Positions 47,323-57,088 of a stretch of DNA of 64,000 bases are shown one piece after another. Every line of letters begins with the position of its first letter. The stretch's first letter is position 1. A program made the position numbers and the translations under genes. Below the pieces are notes generated by a model that saw only the letters and a program-made list of their open reading frames with translations, ran no database searches and was not told the origin of the DNA. Origin of the DNA: Prochlorococcus sp. AG-449-G23 (GTDB lineage Bacteria; Cyanobacteriota; Cyanobacteriia; PCC-6307; Cyanobiaceae); assembly GCA_003209585.1 (NCBI GenBank), contig QCQJ01000002.1:62001-126000 (forward strand), given 5' to 3'.

Positions 47323-47958
47323 TTAGGCCTTGTTAAGAAAGTTTTCTTTTTTAAGGTAGTTAACAACTTTTTCAACGGAATCATTTAAATCTAGCGAACC
47401 TGTATCAACAACAATTTCTGGTTTATGAGGAGCTTCATATGGACTAGAAATCCCTGTAAATTCCTTTATTTCACCCAAACGAGCTTTCTTATAAAGACCT
47501 TTAGTATCCCTATTTTCGCAAACTGTAATATCAGCAGCACAATAAACTTCAATAAAATCCTCAGATCCAATAATTTTTCTAACCTTATCTCTATCGCTAA
47601 TAAATGGCGAAACGAATGCCGTAATAGTTATTATCCCAGCATTCATAAATAAATTCGCAACTTCTCCAATTCTTCTTATATTTTCTTCTCTATCTTCATC
47701 CGAAAAACCAAGATCTTTACATAAACCGTGTCTAATATTATCTCCATCCAACACATAAGTCGAAAAACCATCTAAGTGTAAAATTTCATTTAAAGCATTG
47801 GCCAAAGTACTTTTACCAGAACCAGATAAACCTGTAAACCAGATAACCATACCTTTATGACCTCTCATTTTCTCTAACTTTTCTCTATCAATAGTTAAAT
47901 TATGCCACTTTATATTGGTTGACTTTGTTTGATCTTGTTCTTTCATTTTTTGCATCAT
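47323..47958 (-). CDS. cysC: Adenylylsulfate kinase
   Basis: Phosphorylates APS to PAPS in sulfate assimilation. About 211 residues; Walker A GLSGSGKST near 44-52, DGDNIRHGL, the RRIGEVANLF segment, FISDRDKVR and the product-binding FTGISSPYEAP. The start is uncertain: TTG 47961, ATG 47958 and ATG 47946 are all in frame; the last would begin MKEQDQTK. Follows the SUI1 gene by about 30 bases on the same strand. Confidence 0.95.
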   Translation of the reverse strand: MMQKMKEQDQTKSTNIKWHNLTIDREKLEKMRGHKGMVIWFTGLSGSGKSTLANALNEILHLDGFSTYVLDGDNIRHGLCKDLGFSDEDREENIRRIGEVANLFMNAGIITITAFVSPFISDRDKVRKIIGSEDFIEVYCAADITVCENRDTKGLYKKARLGEIKEFTGISSPYEAPHKPEIVVDTGSLDLNDSVEKVVNYLKKENFLNKA

Positions 47959-47988
47959 CAAAATTAAAAACCTATCCTAACCCTTGCT

Positions 47989-48300
47989 TCATAAATTATG
48001 AAATCCCTCTTTACGAAGAAACTCAATTGATTTCGATACCATATCACCCTGTAACTGGATATTTCTATCAATTAATGTTCCTCCAGTCCCACAAAAAACT
48101 TTAATTTTTTTTAGTAATTCTTTTAATAAGATTTCATCCTCAGTGCCTAAACCTCTAATTAAAGTTATAGTCTTGCCCTTTTTACCTTTTTTTTGTTTTG
48201 AAATATTTATTTTTGATCTTTTATTGAAAGTATCTACCTTAGCTGTTTCTTCAGATTTTTTTTCTTGATTATCAAATTCGATCCAATTCTTTTTCCCCAT
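47989..48300 (-). CDS. SUI1/eIF1-family translation factor (YciH-like)
   Basis: A 103-residue protein from ATG 48300 (a TTG at 48309 is also in frame). The first half is Lys/Glu-rich and probably disordered; the C-terminal domain (KGKTITLIRGL... FCGTGGTLIDRNIQLQGDMVSKSIEFL) is the SUI1 fold. Bacterial homologues (YciH) resemble eIF1 and can bind the small subunit; their role is not settled. Divergent from trpB and upstream of cysC. Confidence 0.9.
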   Translation of the reverse strand: MGKKNWIEFDNQEKKSEETAKVDTFNKRSKINISKQKKGKKGKTITLIRGLGTEDEILLKELLKKIKVFCGTGGTLIDRNIQLQGDMVSKSIEFLRKEGFHNL

Positions 48301-48309
48301 TATTTTCAA

Positions 48310-48315
48310 TATAAT
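48310..48315 (+). promoter_or_regulatory. Putative -10 element of trpB
   Basis: A perfect TATAAT 33 bases upstream of the trpB GTG start, within the start region of the divergent SUI1 gene. Predicted transcript start near 48322 would give a short leader with no room for an attenuator. No clear -35. Confidence 0.35.
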
Positions 48316-48348
48316 CTATAGTTAGTTAATACTTATTCTATAAAAAAA

Positions 48349-49593
48349 GTGGTAAGTACATTTTCTCGCAAAGATCAAAACTATAAAAATGACGATTTAA
48401 ATCAACCCTCCAAAGAGGGCAGATTCGGAAAATATGGTGGTCAATATGTTCCTGAAACGTTAATGCCTGCTCTTTTTGAGCTTGAAACAGCTGCATCTAA
48501 TGCATGGAAAGATAAACTTTTTGTAGAAGAATTAAATCATCTACTTAAGACTTATGTAGGAAGAGAAACACCACTTTATGAAGCCAAAAGACTTACTGAA
48601 CATTACAAAACTAAAAAAGCAACTCCTAGGATATGGCTTAAAAGAGAAGATTTAAATCATACTGGTGCTCACAAAATTAATAATGCCCTTGGACAAGCTT
48701 TATTGGCAATAAGAATGGGCAAAAAAAGAATAATTGCAGAAACTGGAGCAGGTCAGCATGGAGTTGCTACTGCTACTGTTTGTGCGAGATTTGGCTTGAA
48801 ATGTATTATCTACATGGGTGCTGAAGACATAAAAAGGCAATCCCTTAATGTTTTCAGAATGAAACTTCTAGGAGCTGAAGTTAAAGTTGTAAATTCTGGA
48901 ACTGCAACACTTAAGGATGCTACTAGTGAAGCGATTAGAGATTGGGTTTCTAATGTCGAAACCACACACTACATTTTAGGATCTGTTGCAGGCCCACACC
49001 CTTTCCCAAAGATTGTGCGGGATTTTCATGCAGTTATAGGTGAAGAAACTAAAAAACAATGTTTGGAATCGTTTGGATCTTTTCCCGATATTTTGCTTGC
49101 TTGTGTAGGTGGTGGATCAAATGCAATGGGGCTTTTCCATCCTTTTGTTAAAGAAACTTCTGTGCGTCTTATTGGAGTTGAAGCGGCAGGAAGCGGAGTT
49201 GATACTGACAAACATGCAGCCACTATCACTAAAGGGTCAGTTGGAATTTTGCATGGATCAATGAGTCTTCTCTTACAAGATGATAATGGTCAAGTACAAG
49301 AAGCTCACTCAATAAGTGCAGGTTTAGATTACCCTGGCGTAGGACCTGAACATAGCCATTTAAAAGATATAGGTAGAGCAGAATATGGATCAGTCACAGA
49401 TCAAGAAGCGTTGGATGCTTTAAGACTTGTTAGTGAACTAGAAGGAATTATACCTGCACTTGAAACTTCCCATGCCTTTGCTTGGTTAGATAAATTATGC
49501 CCTACTCTTGAAAAAGATACTCATATAGTTATCAATTGCTCTGGTAGAGGCGATAAAGATGTTAATACTGTTTCATCTTCACTAGATATTTAA
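48349..49593 (+). CDS. trpB: Tryptophan synthase beta subunit
   Basis: Joins indole and serine to make tryptophan. GTG start at 48349; 414 residues. [19 protein letters not shown] (25-43), PLP lysine Lys109 in HTGAHKINN, Glu of [10 protein letters not shown], and GGGSNAMG phosphate loop are present. TrpB1-type, expected to pair with TrpA, which is not in this window. The stop abuts that of the convergent rhodanese gene with no gap. Confidence 0.97.
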   Translation: MVSTFSRKDQNYKNDDLNQPSKEGRFGKYGGQYVPETLMPALFELETAASNAWKDKLFVEELNHLLKTYVGRETPLYEAKRLTEHYKTKKATPRIWLKREDLNHTGAHKINNALGQALLAIRMGKKRIIAETGAGQHGVATATVCARFGLKCIIYMGAEDIKRQSLNVFRMKLLGAEVKVVNSGTATLKDATSEAIRDWVSNVETTHYILGSVAGPHPFPKIVRDFHAVIGEETKKQCLESFGSFPDILLACVGGGSNAMGLFHPFVKETSVRLIGVEAAGSGVDTDKHAATITKGSVGILHGSMSLLLQDDNGQVQEAHSISAGLDYPGVGPEHSHLKDIGRAEYGSVTDQEALDALRLVSELEGIIPALETSHAFAWLDKLCPTLEKDTHIVINCSGRGDKDVNTVSSSLDI

Positions 49594-49944
49594 TCAATAC
49601 CTTGGAATCGATGGGTCAATATATCTACTCCATCCATCAATACCCTCCTCCAAATTCCATATTTCGCTCACAATATTATTATCCAAGCACCATTGAGAAA
49701 AGTTATAACTTCTTATTCCTGAATGACAGGTAACTACAATTTCTCTGTCTAATAAACCAGTAAATATTTCTTCAACGTATTCAGATGTGACTTTACTAAT
49801 TGGTATATGTAAAAATTCTTTTGTGAAACTAGCTATTTCAAGCTCTGACTGTTCTCTTACATCAATCAAAACTGGATCTTCTTTCTCAGAATTAAACCAA
49901 TCATTGAGACTAGAAGCATTTATAGATTTTGGATAACTTCCCAA
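49594..49944 (-). CDS. Single-domain rhodanese-like protein
   Basis: A 116-residue rhodanese fold protein with DVREQSEL at 28-35 and the active-site loop VVTCHSGIRS, whose Cys73 would carry a persulfide. The six-residue loop fits sulfurtransferases. Its sulfur donor and acceptor are unknown; a cysteine desulfurase is encoded at 44046 but not adjacent. Directly abuts trpB at the 3' end. Confidence 0.88.
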   Translation of the reverse strand: MGSYPKSINASSLNDWFNSEKEDPVLIDVREQSELEIASFTKEFLHIPISKVTSEYVEEIFTGLLDREIVVTCHSGIRSYNFSQWCLDNNIVSEIWNLEEGIDGWSRYIDPSIPRY

Positions 49945-50027
49945 TTTATAGGATAAATTATGTATTATTTACAATTTAATAAATTAAGTTGCAGTAGGAA
50001 GTTTATTGTTAAAAATAAAAATAAACA

Positions 50028-51494
50028 TTGATAATGAAACTTAGAGTAGTAGCAATAATACTTTTAATATCTTTATTACTTTTTTTTAGTTTTAAAAAAG
50101 TTTCTGCTAATAAAAATGAGGAGCAAAGTACAAATATTGAGCAACTAAATATCTTCAAATATATACCTCAAAACAATAAATTATTATTCATTTCAAATTT
50201 AGATAGTTCTAATATTATTAATAATATTAAAAATGATAAAAATCCAAAAACTCAAGATTACTTTGTTTTAATAAAAGATTCTATATTAGATTACCTAGGT
50301 ATAGATTTAGGCAACAATCAATTAGAAGAAATTTATAATAATGAACTTTTAATTTCAACTTTTGAAAATAATACAACGCATAAAGATGATTTTTTGATGG
50401 TTTTTAAAATTAAGCCAGACAAAAAAATAGATGATATATTAAATCTGACTAATCAAATCGATCAAAATAATGGAATAATAACAATTTATAGGGAAAATAA
50501 AATAAATTTTCTTAAGTTTATATATCTTACAGAAGATAATTATATTATTGCTTCTTCAGATAAGAAATTAATAATAAATAGTATTGACTCTAGTAAAGAT
50601 TTTACAGAAAAAAAATTTGAATATGAGAAAGAATTTTTTGGACTTCAAAATCAAAATAATATCTTATTTACAAAAAAATTTGCGCAAAGTATATTTTTTA
50701 ATAATGAAATTTTTCCCGAAAAAAATGACGATGTTATTGCTACAACATTTGACTTAAAAAATAATCAATTAATTTTGAAATCATATTTAATTAATAATAA
50801 AAAAAATCTTGGTATTCATTCTTACGAAAAGCTAATAAATGAGGAGGATACTAATAATGATAATCATGAAATTTCAATTTTTAGTGATATAAAAAGTTTT
50901 GACAAATATCTCAAACCTTTAATAAATGATTTTGAAAAAAGTTTTTGTGAAGAGTTTAATCAAAAAAATAATAAAAATATTTTAATTCTCAATTCAAATA
51001 AAGAATGGCTGATTGCATTTGAAAAAAATACTGAAGATAAACTTGATTTAAGTGATATGAAAAAAATAAAAGATTTCAATAAATACACTTTGAAAAAAAA
51101 TGAAGATATTTACTCGATATATTCCAAAAATATACTTGCAGAAAAAAACGATGTAATAAAAGAATTAACTTATGAAAATATCTATTCAATAGAATCTGGA
51201 GATTTACAAATCATTAGTAATTATTTAATTGATAGTAAAAAACTAGAAACAATATCAAAAAAGTTTTTTAACCTAAAAAATAATAAAAATAAATCTGATT
51301 TTCTTTATGCAAAAGTTGATGTCAAAGATACAAATTCTAACAAAATTGAATATTTTAAAGATTTGAAAGATCTTAATTTTCTTATTAGGAATATTTTAAA
51401 AATATCAAATGAAGAATCTCTAGAAATCATAAAACAATCTATTCCTGAAAAAAATCCAATTCTTTTTAAAGAAACAACTTTAAAAATACTTTAA
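50028..51494 (+). CDS. Exported Asn/Lys-rich protein, possibly DUF3352-related
   Basis: Not firmly recognised. The 488-residue protein starts with a basic residue and a hydrophobic stretch (about 5-20, AIILLISLLLFFSF) followed by SAN, like a signal peptide or signal anchor. The rest is very rich in Asn, Lys, Ile and Asp, and has repeated patterns of about 100 residues (e.g. PQNNKLLFISNLDSSNI, KKFAQSIFFNN) reminiscent of cyanobacterial DUF3352 proteins. An in-frame ATG pair allows starts at 50028 or 50034. It stands alone between the rhodanese gene and gltA. A structural or substrate-binding periplasmic role is only a guess. Confidence 0.75.
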   Translation: MIMKLRVVAIILLISLLLFFSFKKVSANKNEEQSTNIEQLNIFKYIPQNNKLLFISNLDSSNIINNIKNDKNPKTQDYFVLIKDSILDYLGIDLGNNQLEEIYNNELLISTFENNTTHKDDFLMVFKIKPDKKIDDILNLTNQIDQNNGIITIYRENKINFLKFIYLTEDNYIIASSDKKLIINSIDSSKDFTEKKFEYEKEFFGLQNQNNILFTKKFAQSIFFNNEIFPEKNDDVIATTFDLKNNQLILKSYLINNKKNLGIHSYEKLINEEDTNNDNHEISIFSDIKSFDKYLKPLINDFEKSFCEEFNQKNNKNILILNSNKEWLIAFEKNTEDKLDLSDMKKIKDFNKYTLKKNEDIYSIYSKNILAEKNDVIKELTYENIYSIESGDLQIISNYLIDSKKLETISKKFFNLKNNKNKSDFLYAKVDVKDTNSNKIEYFKDLKDLNFLIRNILKISNEESLEIIKQSIPEKNPILFKETTLKIL

Positions 51495-51618
51495 TAAGAT
51501 TATTCAAAAAAGCTTCAAACACAATCAATTTAAATTTTGGTGACGTTAATAACTTGTGGTTAATTAAAAATTATTTGACTATCTTTAATCTATAACTATT
51601 TGATATTGAATTAAGAAA

Positions 51619-52764
51619 TTGGATAGCAACAAAATAATTTTAAAACAAGGATTAGAAGGTGTTCCAGTAACTAATTCATCGATCTGTGATATAGACGGCA
51701 ACAAAGGCAAATTATTGTATAGAGGATACTCCATAGAAGAACTATCCAAGAAAAGCAGTTTTTTAGAAACTGCTTATCTATTGATTTGGGGTGAATTGCC
51801 AACAGCTATTCAACTCAGAGATTTTGAACAAGAAGTTCAGATGCATCGCAGGTTAAGTTTTAGAGTCAGAGATATGATGAAATGTTTCCCTGCGACAGGA
51901 CATCCTATGGACGCTCTGCAATCTAGTGCAGCTTCTTTGGGACTTTTCTATTCACGTAGAGCAATAGATGATCCTAATTACATTTACAACGCAGTGATAA
52001 GACTAATAGCAAAAATACCCACCATGATTGCTGCGTTTCAACTTATTAGAAAAGGACAAGACCCTATTCAACCTCGAGATGATTTATCTTACTCTTCAAA
52101 TTTTCTTTACATGCTAACTGAAAAAGAACAAGATCCCATAGCTGCAAAAGTATTTGATAGGTGTTTAATTCTACATGCCGAACATAGTTTAAACGCTAGT
52201 ACATTTAGCGCTAGAGTAACCGCAAGCACTCTTACAGACCCATATGCTGTAATTGCCTCTGCAGTAGGAACCTTGGCTGGCCCTCTCCATGGCGGAGCAA
52301 ATGAGGATGTAATTGCAATGCTAGAGGAAATCAAAACCTCAGAAAATGTGGCTTCTTTTTTGGATAATGCAATAAAAAATAAAAGTAAGATAATGGGTTT
52401 CGGTCATAGAGAATACAAAGTCAAAGATCCCAGAGCAATTATTCTTCAAAAACTGGCAGAAGAGCTCTTTATTAGGTTTGGAGCAGATGAAATGTATGAA
52501 GTTGCTAAATCACTAGAAGCAGAGGCAATACCAAAACTTGGACCTAAGGGTATATTCCCTAATGTGGACTTTTATTCTGGTCTTGTTTATAGAAAACTTG
52601 GTATTCCTCGTGATTTATTTACTCCAATTTTTGCCATATCTAGAGTTGCTGGTTGGTTAGCACATTGGAGAGAGCAACTTGGAGCAAATAGAATTTTTAG
52701 ACCATCGCAAATCTATACTGGTTCATCGCCAAGAGATTGGATCAGCCTAGAAAATAGAGAATAA
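51619..52764 (+). CDS. gltA: Citrate synthase
   Basis: Condenses oxaloacetate and acetyl-CoA. The 381-residue protein, from TTG 51619, is the short (type I-like, homodimeric) form. The catalytic triad is visible: His224 (LHGGANED), His263 (GFGHREYK) and Asp317 (NVDFYSG). It supplies 2-oxoglutarate for nitrogen assimilation through an incomplete cycle. A hairpin follows before ndhA. Confidence 0.96.
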   Translation: MDSNKIILKQGLEGVPVTNSSICDIDGNKGKLLYRGYSIEELSKKSSFLETAYLLIWGELPTAIQLRDFEQEVQMHRRLSFRVRDMMKCFPATGHPMDALQSSAASLGLFYSRRAIDDPNYIYNAVIRLIAKIPTMIAAFQLIRKGQDPIQPRDDLSYSSNFLYMLTEKEQDPIAAKVFDRCLILHAEHSLNASTFSARVTASTLTDPYAVIASAVGTLAGPLHGGANEDVIAMLEEIKTSENVASFLDNAIKNKSKIMGFGHREYKVKDPRAIILQKLAEELFIRFGADEMYEVAKSLEAEAIPKLGPKGIFPNVDFYSGLVYRKLGIPRDLFTPIFAISRVAGWLAHWREQLGANRIFRPSQIYTGSSPRDWISLENRE

Positions 52765-52773
52765 TATTTGCAG

Positions 52774-52809
52774 CTTTTCATAAAAAACACACATATTGTT
52801 TATGAAGAG
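52774..52809 (+). terminator. Hairpin between gltA and ndhA
   Basis: CTTTTCATAAA (52774-52784) pairs with TTTATGAAGAG (52799-52809): 11 pairs with one G-U, and a 14-base loop. It lies 10 bases after the gltA stop and 30 bases before the ndhA TTG start; the sequence after it is only moderately T-rich. It probably ends the gltA transcript or separates it from the ndh operon. Confidence 0.4.
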
Positions 52810-52839
52810 TTAATGTATTAAGTAAATAACTCAAAAATT

Positions 52840-53958
52840 TTGGAATCCGGATTAGACCTCGAATATAGTTTTAATGAATTCTTAAAAGGTTTTGGCCTTT
52901 CTAGTGAAATTGCTCATATAATTTGGCTCCCACTACCTATGCTATTAGTTTTAGTAGCTGCAGTTGTTGGTGTTTTAGTAACAGTTTGGCTTGAAAGAAA
53001 AATATCTGCTGCTGCTCAACAAAGAATAGGCCCAGAATATGCAGGAGCGCTTGGAGTACTCCAACCAATTGCAGATGGTCTTAAGTTACTTGTTAAAGAG
53101 GATATTATTCCTGCTAAAGCAGATGGAATTCTCTTCACTGCAGGACCTATATTAGTTCTTGTCCCAGTGATTCTCTCATGGCTAATTGTTCCTTTTGGAC
53201 AAAATCTTTTAATAAGTAACGTTGGTATTGGAATCTTCCTATGGATCGCTTTAAGCAGTATCCAGCCAATTGGACTTCTTATGAGTGGATATGCATCAAA
53301 TAATAAATATTCGTTATTAGGAGGTTTAAGAGCAGCAGCTCAATCAATAAGTTACGAAATACCTTTAGCCTTATCAGTACTAGCTATTGTACTAATGACA
53401 AATTCTCTAAGTACAATTGACATTGTTAACCAACAAAGTGGTGCTGGAATCCTAAGTTGGAACATTTGGAGACAACCCGTTGGTTTCATAGTATTTTGGA
53501 TTTGTGCCCTTGCTGAATGTGAAAGACTTCCATTTGACTTACCTGAAGCTGAAGAAGAATTAGTTGCAGGATATCAAACTGAATATGCCGGGATGAAATT
53601 CGCATTGTTCTACTTGGGTAGTTACATTAATTTAATTCTTTCAGCACTATTAGTATCAATACTTTATTTGGGAGGATGGGGTTTTCCTATTCCAGTTGAA
53701 TTAATAGCTAAATTTCTTAATTTGCCAATTAATGCACCTTTCATAGAGGTGTTTACTGCATCAATAGGAATTGTAATGACTGTATTGAAAGCATATCTTT
53801 TAGTTTTCATCGCAATATTATTACGTTGGACAACTCCTAGAGTGAGAATAGATCAACTTTTAGATTTAGGATGGAAGTTTCTTCTTCCAATTTCTCTTGC
53901 TAATCTTTTGATAACTGCAGGGTTAAAACTTGCTTTTCCACAATTCTTTGGTGGTTAA
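52840..53958 (+). CDS. ndhA: NAD(P)H-quinone oxidoreductase subunit A (NuoH-like)
   Basis: Membrane subunit of NDH-1 linking the peripheral and membrane arms near the quinone site. TTG start at 52840, 372 residues, about eight membrane helices. The quinone-site loop [18 protein letters not shown] near 52-69 and [19 protein letters not shown] near 235-253 are diagnostic. First gene of ndhA-ndhI-ndhG-ndhE. A 13-bp hairpin starts on its stop codon. Confidence 0.97.
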   Translation: MESGLDLEYSFNEFLKGFGLSSEIAHIIWLPLPMLLVLVAAVVGVLVTVWLERKISAAAQQRIGPEYAGALGVLQPIADGLKLLVKEDIIPAKADGILFTAGPILVLVPVILSWLIVPFGQNLLISNVGIGIFLWIALSSIQPIGLLMSGYASNNKYSLLGGLRAAAQSISYEIPLALSVLAIVLMTNSLSTIDIVNQQSGAGILSWNIWRQPVGFIVFWICALAECERLPFDLPEAEEELVAGYQTEYAGMKFALFYLGSYINLILSALLVSILYLGGWGFPIPVELIAKFLNLPINAPFIEVFTASIGIVMTVLKAYLLVFIAILLRWTTPRVRIDQLLDLGWKFLLPISLANLLITAGLKLAFPQFFGG

Positions 53959-53984
53959 ATTTAAGTAAAAATACTTAAATTTAA
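53955..53984 (+). promoter_or_regulatory. Perfect 13-bp hairpin over the ndhA stop codon
   Basis: TTAAATTTAAGTA (53955-53967) and TACTTAAATTTAA (53972-53984) pair perfectly around an AAAA loop; the ndhA TAA stop (53956-53958) lies in the first arm. No T run follows, and ndhI starts 42 bases later, so this is likely an intra-operon mRNA processing or stability element, or a partial terminator. Formed from A/T plus two G-C pairs, it is still long for this genome. Confidence 0.6.
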
Positions 53985-54026
53985 AATTATTCCACTAAAA
54001 TAAAATAACTAAGTAAATTTTTCAAA

Positions 54027-54653
54027 ATGAACAATTTCCTTCACCAAATAAATAGCTATATCAAAGAAGCATTTAATGCTGGAAAATATTTATACAATGG
54101 CATATCTGTAACTTTCGATCATCTTCGAAGAAGACCTGTAACTGTCCAATATCCATATGAAAAATTAATACCTTCTGAAAGATATAGAGGAAGGATACAT
54201 TATGAATTCGATAAATGTATTGCTTGTGAAGTTTGTGTGAGAGTATGTCCCATAAATCTACCAGTAGTTGATTGGGTAATGAATAAAGAAACCAAAAAAA
54301 AGGAACTTAGAAATTATTCAATAGATTTTGGAGTTTGTATATTTTGCGGAAATTGTGTTGAATATTGCCCAACTAATTGTCTATCAATGACCGAAGAATA
54401 TGAATTAGCTACTTTCGACAGACACAATCTAAATTTCGATAATGTCGCACTTGGTAGACTTCCTACAAATGTCACAACAGATCCTTCAGTAAAACCACTA
54501 AGAGAACTTGCCTATCTTCCTAAAGGTGTAATGGACCCTCATGAAATCCCAGCTTCAGATACTAGAGTTGGTAAATTACCTGAAGAAGTCTATGATTGGA
54601 TGAGGCCTGAATCCAATGAAAATAAAGATAAAGTTTCTAATCCAACTAATTAA
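54027..54653 (+). CDS. ndhI: NAD(P)H-quinone oxidoreductase subunit I
   Basis: Ferredoxin-like subunit carrying two [4Fe-4S] clusters in the peripheral arm of NDH-1. In 208 residues the cluster motifs are [12 protein letters not shown] (Cys64, 67, 70, 74) and [12 protein letters not shown] (Cys104, 107, 110, 114). The C-terminal 60 residues are an acidic/Pro-rich extension typical of cyanobacterial NdhI. Second gene of the ndhAIGE operon. Confidence 0.97.
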   Translation: MNNFLHQINSYIKEAFNAGKYLYNGISVTFDHLRRRPVTVQYPYEKLIPSERYRGRIHYEFDKCIACEVCVRVCPINLPVVDWVMNKETKKKELRNYSIDFGVCIFCGNCVEYCPTNCLSMTEEYELATFDRHNLNFDNVALGRLPTNVTTDPSVKPLRELAYLPKGVMDPHEIPASDTRVGKLPEEVYDWMRPESNENKDKVSNPTN

Positions 54654-54666
54654 TTTCCATTAATTT

Positions 54667-55266
54667 ATGTCCATTGCAGTAACCACACAATTTATCTGTT
54701 TTACAGTTCTATCTATAGTGGTAATTATTGGAGCACTTGGGGTTGTTTTGCTCGAGAGTATTGTTTATTCAGCCTTTCTGCTTGGGGGAGTTTTTATGAG
54801 TGTGGCTGGATTATACCTTCTCTTAAATGCAAGTTTTGTTGCTGCAGCACAAGTTTTAGTTTATGTGGGTGCAGTGAATGTATTAATAATTTTTGCAATA
54901 ATGCTAGTCAATAAAAAAGAAGATTTAAAGCCTATCAATGACATTAAATCGAGAAGAATTATTTCAACATCGATATGCTTAACCCTACTCAGCCTCTTAA
55001 TAAGAGTTGACTTGACCAATGTATGGAGCCTAGCAAGTCCTCAAAACTCTATTGGAGAAGAATCAACCATTAGGATTGGTGAACATCTATTTAGTGATTA
55101 TTTACTCCCATTTGAAGTAGCTTCAGTTTTACTTTTAATGGCAATGATTGGGGCTATTGTTTTAGCTAGAAGAGATGTAATGAGCAAAGATATTTCGACT
55201 GGACTACCTGTTGATCAAGAGTTAATAGAAAAATCATCAGAACCATTACTTACAAATAAAAATTAA
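54667..55266 (+). CDS. ndhG: NAD(P)H-quinone oxidoreductase subunit G (NuoJ-like)
   Basis: Hydrophobic membrane subunit of NDH-1, 199 residues with five predicted helices. The conserved ASFVAAAQVLVYVGAVNVLIIFAIMLV near 61-87 carries the pi-bulge helix typical of NuoJ. Polar C-terminus (about 170-199). Sits 13 bases after ndhI and 18 before ndhE. Confidence 0.95.
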   Translation: MSIAVTTQFICFTVLSIVVIIGALGVVLLESIVYSAFLLGGVFMSVAGLYLLLNASFVAAAQVLVYVGAVNVLIIFAIMLVNKKEDLKPINDIKSRRIISTSICLTLLSLLIRVDLTNVWSLASPQNSIGEESTIRIGEHLFSDYLLPFEVASVLLLMAMIGAIVLARRDVMSKDISTGLPVDQELIEKSSEPLLTNKN

Positions 55267-55284
55267 CCTTTTGACTTTCTCATT

Positions 55285-55605
55285 ATGAATTTAGAATCAA
55301 TTCCTCTTCAAGCTTTTTTGATAGTTTCTTCAGCACTATTTTGCATTGGTATTTGGGGATTATTAAATAGCAGAAATGCAGTCAGAGTTCTAATGAGCAT
55401 TGAATTAATGCTCAATGCGGTAAATATCAATTTGATGGCGTTTTCTTCCTATATTGATAATAATTTAATTCAAGGACAAGTTTTTGCGATTTTTGTAATT
55501 ACTGTTGCTGCTGCAGAAGCAGCCGTTGGATTAGCTATATTGTTATCTCTTTATAGGAATAGGGTGACTGTGGATATGGAAAGTTTTAATTTATTAAAAT
55601 GGTAA
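55285..55605 (+). CDS. ndhE: NAD(P)H-quinone oxidoreductase subunit E (NuoK-like)
   Basis: Small proton-pathway membrane subunit of NDH-1, 106 residues with three helices. Key membrane glutamates occur in [17 protein letters not shown] and in [12 protein letters not shown]. Last ndh gene of the operon; nadK starts 9 bases later, so transcription probably continues. Confidence 0.96.
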   Translation: MNLESIPLQAFLIVSSALFCIGIWGLLNSRNAVRVLMSIELMLNAVNINLMAFSSYIDNNLIQGQVFAIFVITVAAAEAAVGLAILLSLYRNRVTVDMESFNLLKW

Positions 55606-55614
55606 AAGCATTAA

Positions 55615-56526
55615 ATGAAACTTTCATTAGTGCTAATTGCATATCGTTCAGATAGTTCTATAGCTCTAGAGGCTTCAAAATTCTGTGAAGAAGTTCTTAA
55701 AGCTAAAAATATTAAATCAAACAGGATTGAAAGTGATTTTCATAAAGATGAAATTGAAAAATATCTTTGTAATTCAGTATCGCAACCTGATTTAGGCATA
55801 GTTCTTGGCGGGGATGGAACCTTCCTGAAATGTGCAAATGCATTAGCTTATTATGATATTCCATTATTGAGCATTAATATTGGTGGTAATTTGGGATTTC
55901 TAACCCAGGAAAAAAAATTTTTATTTGACAAGTCTTTTATTGAAATACTTGAAAACGAAGAATATATAATTGACTCTCGTAATAGATTAAATTGTAATGT
56001 TTGTATTGGCGGGAAAAGTTCTGAAAAAAAAATTATAAAAAGCTTTGATGCTCTAAATGATTTTTATTTTAAATCAGTTGAAGAGGATATTTCTCCTACC
56101 AACCAAATACAAATTAAAATAGATAATGAGAAGGTTAATGAATATAAAGGTGATGGATTGATTATATCTACATCTACTGGCTCAACCGCATACTCAATGG
56201 CTGCAGGTGGTCCAATAGTACACCCCAGTATAGATGCAATGATAATTAACCCTATATGCCCTATGAGTTTAGCAAGTAGGCCGATAGTTATACCTAATAC
56301 CAGTAAGGTAATCATTAAACCAGTAAAAAAAAGTAAAGGTGAAATTAAATTATGGAGAGACGGTTCAAAATGTATGACAATTAAGGAAACCTATTATTGT
56401 GAGATCAAAAAAGGAAAATCACCCTGCAAAATAATTAGGTTTAAAAAGAGCACTAGCTATTACAATACTTTAATAAAGAAACTAGATTGGAAAGGAGATT
56501 TATCTCTAAAAGATCCAAAAAATTAA
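55615..56526 (+). CDS. nadK: NAD kinase
   Basis: Phosphorylates NAD to NADP, the electron acceptor of photosystem I. The 303-residue protein has the catalytic GGDGTF at 65-70, the NAD-binding [22 protein letters not shown] near 178-199, and [14 protein letters not shown]. It lies 9 bases after ndhE, suggesting coordinated NDH-1 and NADP(H) supply. The TAA stop is followed with no gap by the CYTH gene. Confidence 0.96.
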   Translation: MKLSLVLIAYRSDSSIALEASKFCEEVLKAKNIKSNRIESDFHKDEIEKYLCNSVSQPDLGIVLGGDGTFLKCANALAYYDIPLLSINIGGNLGFLTQEKKFLFDKSFIEILENEEYIIDSRNRLNCNVCIGGKSSEKKIIKSFDALNDFYFKSVEEDISPTNQIQIKIDNEKVNEYKGDGLIISTSTGSTAYSMAAGGPIVHPSIDAMIINPICPMSLASRPIVIPNTSKVIIKPVKKSKGEIKLWRDGSKCMTIKETYYCEIKKGKSPCKIIRFKKSTSYYNTLIKKLDWKGDLSLKDPKN

Positions 56527-56994
56527 ATGGCCCTTGAAATAGAAAGACGTTTTCTTATCAAAAATGATAATTGGAAAAAATTAATCACTAAAAAAATTTT
56601 TATTGAACAAGGATACTTATCAAAAACTTTAGATGATTGGATTATTAGGATAAGGTTTACAGGCAAAGACTTTAAAATTGCACTAAAAAAACATATTGAA
56701 AGCTTTACCAGCTTTGAATTTGAATACTCCATCCCACAAAAAGATGGAGAAACAATAATGTCAAACCTCTCAAATACAATAAAAAAAGAAAGATTCTTCT
56801 TAGAAATTGAAAAAAAATCTTGGATTATAGATTGCTTTAAAGAAAATAATTATCCGCTTGAAATTGCAGAAATTGAACTATCTAGTGAAGAAGAAGATTT
56901 AAGACTCCCATCATTCATATCAAAAGAAATAACTGGAATGAAACATTACTCTAATTTCAGTCTTGCTAACAGACCTTTTTCAGAATGGGAGTAA
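56527..56994 (+). CDS. CYTH-domain protein (triphosphate tunnel family)
   Basis: 155-residue CYTH domain. The N-terminal ExExK motif reads EIERRF (Glu4, Glu6, Arg8), so the usual lysine is arginine. RIRF (49-52), ALKKH and the late EIAEIEL and MKHYSN segments are other tunnel residues. Family members are adenylate cyclases, thiamine triphosphatases or inorganic triphosphatases; the substrate is undecided here. It begins immediately after the nadK stop. Confidence 0.88.
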   Translation: MALEIERRFLIKNDNWKKLITKKIFIEQGYLSKTLDDWIIRIRFTGKDFKIALKKHIESFTSFEFEYSIPQKDGETIMSNLSNTIKKERFFLEIEKKSWIIDCFKENNYPLEIAEIELSSEEEDLRLPSFISKEITGMKHYSNFSLANRPFSEWE

Positions 56995-57088
56995 AAGTAT
57001 TAGACAAATTTCAAAAATAACTAGTCAAAGGAACCAGTTATCCTTTATATTTTCTTTATATTTTGATAGTAGCTTTTCTTTTCTTCAA

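Noticed and set aside
47919..48104. Forward frames over cysC and the SUI1 gene
   Set aside because: Antisense shadows without motifs; both reverse-strand genes are recognised.
56963..57088. Upstream in-frame extension of the 61-residue gene
   Set aside because: The extension overlaps the CYTH gene and has low-complexity Ser/Phe composition unlike a natural N-terminus; the ATG at 57089 is preferred.
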